Below, piece after piece: positions 35,170-38,287 of a DNA stretch of 38,287 nucleotides. The notes below the pieces were generated by a model. The model worked only from the letters and a program-made list of their open reading frames with translations, had not been told where the DNA came from and did no database searches. The position numbers and the translations under genes were made by a program. The stretch comes from Phycisphaeraceae bacterium (GTDB lineage: Bacteria; Planctomycetota; Phycisphaerae; Phycisphaerales; UBA1924). Location: the NCBI GenBank assembly GCA_021604785.1, contig BQJQ01000004.1:1-38287 (forward strand). The letters run 5' to 3'. How positions within the stretch are numbered: position 1 is the stretch's first letter; every line of letters starts with the position of its first letter.

Positions 35170-35862
35170 TCAGAGCCCGGGCAAACGTCCGAGAACCTCG
35201 CGCAGGCGCGCAAACGCCCCGTCAAGGTCCCACGCCTGCGACCCCCGGTCGCCCGTGAAGTTCGAGACCGTCCGCAGCTCGGCGAACCGGAACCCGCCCA
35301 CACGCTCGAGCGTCTGAGCGATCGCAGCCCCCTCCATCGCCTCGGCGATCGCCCCCGTCCGCCCGCGGACCGCCGCCGCCGCCCCGTCCGTGCCCGAGCA
35401 CGTCGAGACCGTCGCGATCGGGCCCGCCGCATCGGCCACCTGCTCGAGGGATTCCAGCCACCCCGGGTCCGCGGGGAAGGACCCGTCCGAGCCCTCGAGC
35501 ACCGGGAACCCCATCTCGTGGAGCCCGCGGTACCCCCCGGACTCGACGATCCCCTCGTCGGCATACACACTCTCGGTCCCGACCACGCACGCGCCCACGG
35601 GCACGTCCGCGTCCATCGAGCCGCACACACCCACGTTGAGCACCCCCCGGTGCCGCCGACGGTCGGCACACCGCACGATCGCGCCCGCCGCGTTCGCCTT
35701 GCCCACGCCGGTGATCGCCAGGTCGAACCCGCAGTTCTGGTCGATCGGCACCGCGACCCACGGGCTCGGCGGCGCCCCGGTGTTCCCGAACGCATCGAGC
35801 ACCGCGCGCGCCTCGCGCCCCACCGCCACCACGATCAGGATGCCCCGCTCGTCCGCCGCCAT
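35170..35862 (-). CDS. mqnB: Futalosine hydrolase
   Basis: A 230-residue nucleoside-phosphorylase-fold hydrolase. AITGVGKANAAGAI (49-62) and LNVGVCGSMD (75-84) form the base and ribose site; EAMEGAAIAQTLERVG (174-189) contains the MEGAA signature; and AELRTVSNFTGDRGSQAWDL (194-213) matches the ISN...GDR...W pattern of futalosine hydrolase rather than of MTA/SAH nucleosidase. It would release hypoxanthine (or adenine from the aminofutalosine form) in the alternative menaquinone pathway. Its genuine substrate should be confirmed, because the two nucleosidase families are close. No other mqn gene is in the window. Confidence 0.82.
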   Translation of the reverse strand: MAADERGILIVVAVGREARAVLDAFGNTGAPPSPWVAVPIDQNCGFDLAITGVGKANAAGAIVRCADRRRHRGVLNVGVCGSMDADVPVGACVVGTESVYADEGIVESGGYRGLHEMGFPVLEGSDGSFPADPGWLESLEQVADAAGPIATVSTCSGTDGAAAAVRGRTGAIAEAMEGAAIAQTLERVGGFRFAELRTVSNFTGDRGSQAWDLDGAFARLREVLGRLPGL

Positions 35863-35900
35863 GGGCCAAGCCTACCCGGGCCGGACCGGCCCGAACCCGC

Positions 35901-37157
35901 TCACGCGGCCTCGCTCTCGGGCATCTCGCGCAGGGCGTTCACACGCGAGACGTCCTCCGAGCGAAGCTCGAAGTTGTCCTCGCTCACGTCCTCGCCGTCC
36001 ACCTCGACGACGGACAGCTCGGGTTTCGCCGCCAGATCGATGATCGGCACCTTGCCCCGCGGGTCCGCCCGGACCAACTCGGCGACCTCGACCTCGCCGA
36101 TCGGTGTGACCTTCGGCCGGCACGGGTGCGCCGGGTCCCACTCCGCCACCGCGCACCGCATGCCGTCGCTCAAGCGCACGATCGACCCGGGCGGGTACGC
36201 CGGGCAGACATTGAGCAGCCCCCAAAGCACGATCGGGTCGATCCGCCCCGCGAAGGGCTCGCCCTGGATCATGTTCAGCGCCCGCACCGCCGGGCGCGTC
36301 CGCGGCCCGTATTCATCAGAGTTCGGGTCGCACGCCCCGTGCACGAGCCGGTCGTACATGTCCGCCGCCGCGATGATGCGCGCGTAAATATGGATATCGC
36401 TGCCCGAGAGCGCCTCGTCCAAGCCAGCCCGCGCCGGGAATCCGGACCCGTCGAAACGCTGGTGGTGGTGCAGCACCGCCGCCGCCGCCGTCGGCTCGAT
36501 CCGCCCCGAGACCATCCGGTACCCGAGTTTCGCGTGCTCCTGCCATCGCTCGTCGGACTCGTCGTGCGTCGTGTTCCACCGGTGCAGCGAGCCCTCGTCG
36601 AGGCGCGTCATTCCTATGTCGTGCAGCATCGCCGCGACGCCCAGGTTCGTCACGTCCTTCGCCTGCGCGGGCAGACGCTTGGGACGCTCGCGGAGCAGGT
36701 AGAAATCCAGCCGCAGCCCGATCAGCGTGGACAAGAAAGCGACGTCCGTCGCGTGGCGCACTGCGGGCTTGCCAGTCGCCGCCAGCTCGGCCACGAACAG
36801 CGACGCCCACTGGTTCTCCCCCAGCTGGCTCAACATCGACGCGATCGCGTTGCGGAAGACCTTGTAATCAAGCTCCGGATCGACCCGCTTGGTCGCCGAA
36901 TCGAAAGCGCCCGCGATCAAGTGCGTGATGTGCGCCCGAGCCGCCTGCACGCCCGGAGAGGCCGTCCGCGCCAAATCCTTGAGCTTCGGGCACTCGATCC
37001 AGACCTCCGGGACGCTCAGCTCCTGCAGCCGCGCCACCGCCTTGCGCTCCAGCGGCAGCCCGGCGCGGATCAGCACCGCCCCCGGGCGGGTCGGGTGATA
37101 CACCGGCAGCGCCAGGCGCATCCCGGTGCGGGCTTCGGATGGTCGGACGCGCAGCAT
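35901..37157 (-). CDS. HD-GYP-type phosphodiesterase (GFP variant)
   Basis: A 418-residue protein. The N-terminal 120 residues match the lead region often found before HD-GYP domains (ARTGMRLALPVYHPT...GLPLERKAVARLQEL). The HD-GYP domain (about 130-275) keeps the metal ligands: AMLHDIGM (H179, D180), EHAKLG (H208), VLHHHQRFDGSGFP (H230, H231, D236) and IIAAADMYDRL. GYP is GFP and the usual HDIGK lysine is Met183. A C-terminal extension of about 130 residues carries a small beta domain (VRLSDGMRCAVAEWDP) seen in many HD-GYP proteins. Probably hydrolyses cyclic dinucleotides, presumably c-di-GMP; the c-di-AMP made by CdaA in this window is another conceivable substrate, but there is no direct evidence. 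Confidence 0.88.
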   Translation of the reverse strand: MLRVRPSEARTGMRLALPVYHPTRPGAVLIRAGLPLERKAVARLQELSVPEVWIECPKLKDLARTASPGVQAARAHITHLIAGAFDSATKRVDPELDYKVFRNAIASMLSQLGENQWASLFVAELAATGKPAVRHATDVAFLSTLIGLRLDFYLLRERPKRLPAQAKDVTNLGVAAMLHDIGMTRLDEGSLHRWNTTHDESDERWQEHAKLGYRMVSGRIEPTAAAAVLHHHQRFDGSGFPARAGLDEALSGSDIHIYARIIAAADMYDRLVHGACDPNSDEYGPRTRPAVRALNMIQGEPFAGRIDPIVLWGLLNVCPAYPPGSIVRLSDGMRCAVAEWDPAHPCRPKVTPIGEVEVAELVRADPRGKVPIIDLAAKPELSVVEVDGEDVSEDNFELRSEDVSRVNALREMPESEAA

Positions 37158-37200
37158 ACCCCGCCGACATCGGGCGGTTTCCCCCCGCGATCCAGACCAG

Positions 37201-38178
37201 TCACCCGGAGCCCGGACCCTGATACCGGTACGCGAGGATCACGTAAACCAGGTAAGCCGCGAACATCAGCGAGCCCTGCGCCCGCCCGATCCGCCGATCG
37301 CGCCGAAGGACCGGATAACACAGCAGCCCGGTCCCCACCACCACCCACGCGTGCCACATCGCCGGCGACTGCAGCGGCTCCACCGTCGCCGTGAACCCCA
37401 TCACGCACAGCAGGTTGAAGACGTTCGACCCCACGATGTTGCCCACCGCGATGTCCTGGTGCTTGCCCAGCACCGCCCGCAACGACGCCGCCAACTCGGG
37501 CAACGACGTCCCGAACGCCACGATCGTCAGCCCCACCACGCCCTTGGACACACCGAGCAGATCCTCGGCGATGTACCGCGCCCCCTCGACCAGCAGCCAC
37601 GCCCCCAGCGCCAGCCCCATAAGCCCGGACACGATCAGCACCGCGTCGCGCCACGCCGGCGCGTCCGCGTCGGACTCGGTCTCGGACCGCGCCTCGTCGG
37701 CGATCTCCGCCGCCAGCTCCGGGTCCGCCTTGCCCACGCGGTACGCGAAGACCACGTACGCCACGATCCCCAGCGCCAACACCCCGCCCTCGATCCGCGA
37801 GACCGTCCCGTCGAGCAGCGTCAGCACCGCGAGCACCGTGATCCCGAGCATCACGGGCAGCTCCTTGCGGATGACCGCCCGCTCCACGCGCACCGGGTTG
37901 ATCAGCGCGGTGATTCCCAGGATCAGGCAGACGTTCGCGATGTTCGACCCGAGCACGTTGCCCACCGCCAGGTCGCCTGCGCCCGTCGTCGCCGCGCGCA
38001 GCGACGCGAACAGCTCGGGCGAACTCGTCCCGAACGCGACCACCGTCACGCCGATCGCGAACGCCGACATCCCGAGCCGCGACGCCAGCCGTGCGGCCCC
38101 CTTGACCAACCAGTCCGCGCCCAGCACCAGCAGCGTCAGCCCGCCGATCAACGCGCCAATCGCGAGCACCGCGTTCAA
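37201..38178 (-). CDS. Cation/Ca2+ exchanger, YrbG-like
   Basis: A 325-residue inner-membrane antiporter of the CaCA family. Two inverted alpha repeats are clear: GTSSPELFAS (50-59) with GNVLGSNIAN (73-82), and in the second half GTSLPELAAS with GNIVGSNVFN. About ten hydrophobic helices are arranged around an acidic loop at about 155-180 (ADPELAAEIADEARSE...), the usual CaCA layout. It starts at TTG 38178, which overlaps the TGA of the upstream gene as TTGA and has GGGGG 7 bases before it; GTG 38169 is an alternative. It probably exchanges Na+ or H+ for Ca2+. Confidence 0.92.
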   Translation of the reverse strand: MNAVLAIGALIGGLTLLVLGADWLVKGAARLASRLGMSAFAIGVTVVAFGTSSPELFASLRAATTGAGDLAVGNVLGSNIANVCLILGITALINPVRVERAVIRKELPVMLGITVLAVLTLLDGTVSRIEGGVLALGIVAYVVFAYRVGKADPELAAEIADEARSETESDADAPAWRDAVLIVSGLMGLALGAWLLVEGARYIAEDLLGVSKGVVGLTIVAFGTSLPELAASLRAVLGKHQDIAVGNIVGSNVFNLLCVMGFTATVEPLQSPAMWHAWVVVGTGLLCYPVLRRDRRIGRAQGSLMFAAYLVYVILAYRYQGPGSG

Positions 38179-38287
38179 GCTCCGTCCCCCTCGGGCGCAA
38201 CCGGCTGCGGAATGTTCGGCCGCAGCACGATCAGCACACGCGTTGGCGTCCGCACCCGCACCGACCCCTCGCCCTTATCCACCGACC
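38175..38287 (-). CDS. Partial CDS, C-terminus only, unknown product
   Basis: The end of a minus-strand gene entering at the right edge. The visible residues include SVDKGEGSVRVRTPTRVLIV and then LRPNIPQPVAPEGDGA before TGA. Its stop overlaps the TTG start of the exchanger, which supports both calls. A basic beta-like stretch followed by a proline-rich end does not identify it. Confidence 0.55.
   Translation of the reverse strand, partial: SVDKGEGSVRVRTPTRVLIVLRPNIPQPVAPEGDGA

Overview
This is a GC-rich (roughly 65-70%) bacterial chromosome segment. Several things point to the Planctomycetota, most likely class Phycisphaerae. There are many GTG and TTG starts. Seven secreted proteins end in paired dockerin-like calcium loops that close on a terminal Gly-Cys. 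There are FG-GAP propeller proteins, a futalosine-route enzyme, and Gram-negative envelope genes (an LpxR-like outer-membrane protein and type IV pilus genes). This placement is inference from gene content; no rRNA or tRNA gene was seen.

Left flank (1-3982): the 5' end of a minus-strand gene, two plus-strand genes (an unknown basic protein and a CusF-like copper lipoprotein), then a minus-strand group. That group holds a family-4-type uracil-DNA glycosylase lacking most iron-sulfur cysteines, a small acidic membrane protein, a small coupled ORF and a nucleotide-sugar epimerase. A strong GC hairpin at 3955-3982 closes the next block.

Secreted-protein island (4038-17155): nine consecutive minus-strand genes. 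Seven are exported and carry a Cys-bounded two-loop dockerin-like tail: a deiminase of the agmatine/peptidylarginine family, two astacin-type metallopeptidases, one reprolysin-like metallopeptidase, two seven-repeat FG-GAP propellers and one other propeller-like protein. The other two are AraC-type regulators. The order peptidase, AraC regulator, FG-GAP protein occurs twice in succession. I infer a regulated extracellular protein/peptide-processing system whose parts share one docking or anchoring module. No cohesin-like partner is in the window.

Core region (17252-29548): a solitary atpA; a cdaA-cdaR-like pair for c-di-AMP synthesis in which the cyclase DGA motif reads DLA; divergent mutY and a family 2 glycosyltransferase; purE-purK; a large unrecognised membrane protein; acetyl-CoA synthetase followed by an LpxR-family outer-membrane protein.

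Right flank (29600-38287): a pilM-pilN-pilO-(PilP/GspC-like)-pilB operon ending in a hairpin; futalosine hydrolase; an HD-GYP-type phosphodiesterase reading GFP; a cation/Ca2+ exchanger starting at TTG inside the stop of a truncated upstream gene. Stop/start overlaps of the form GTGA or TTGA recur across the window and look like a habitual translational-coupling signal.
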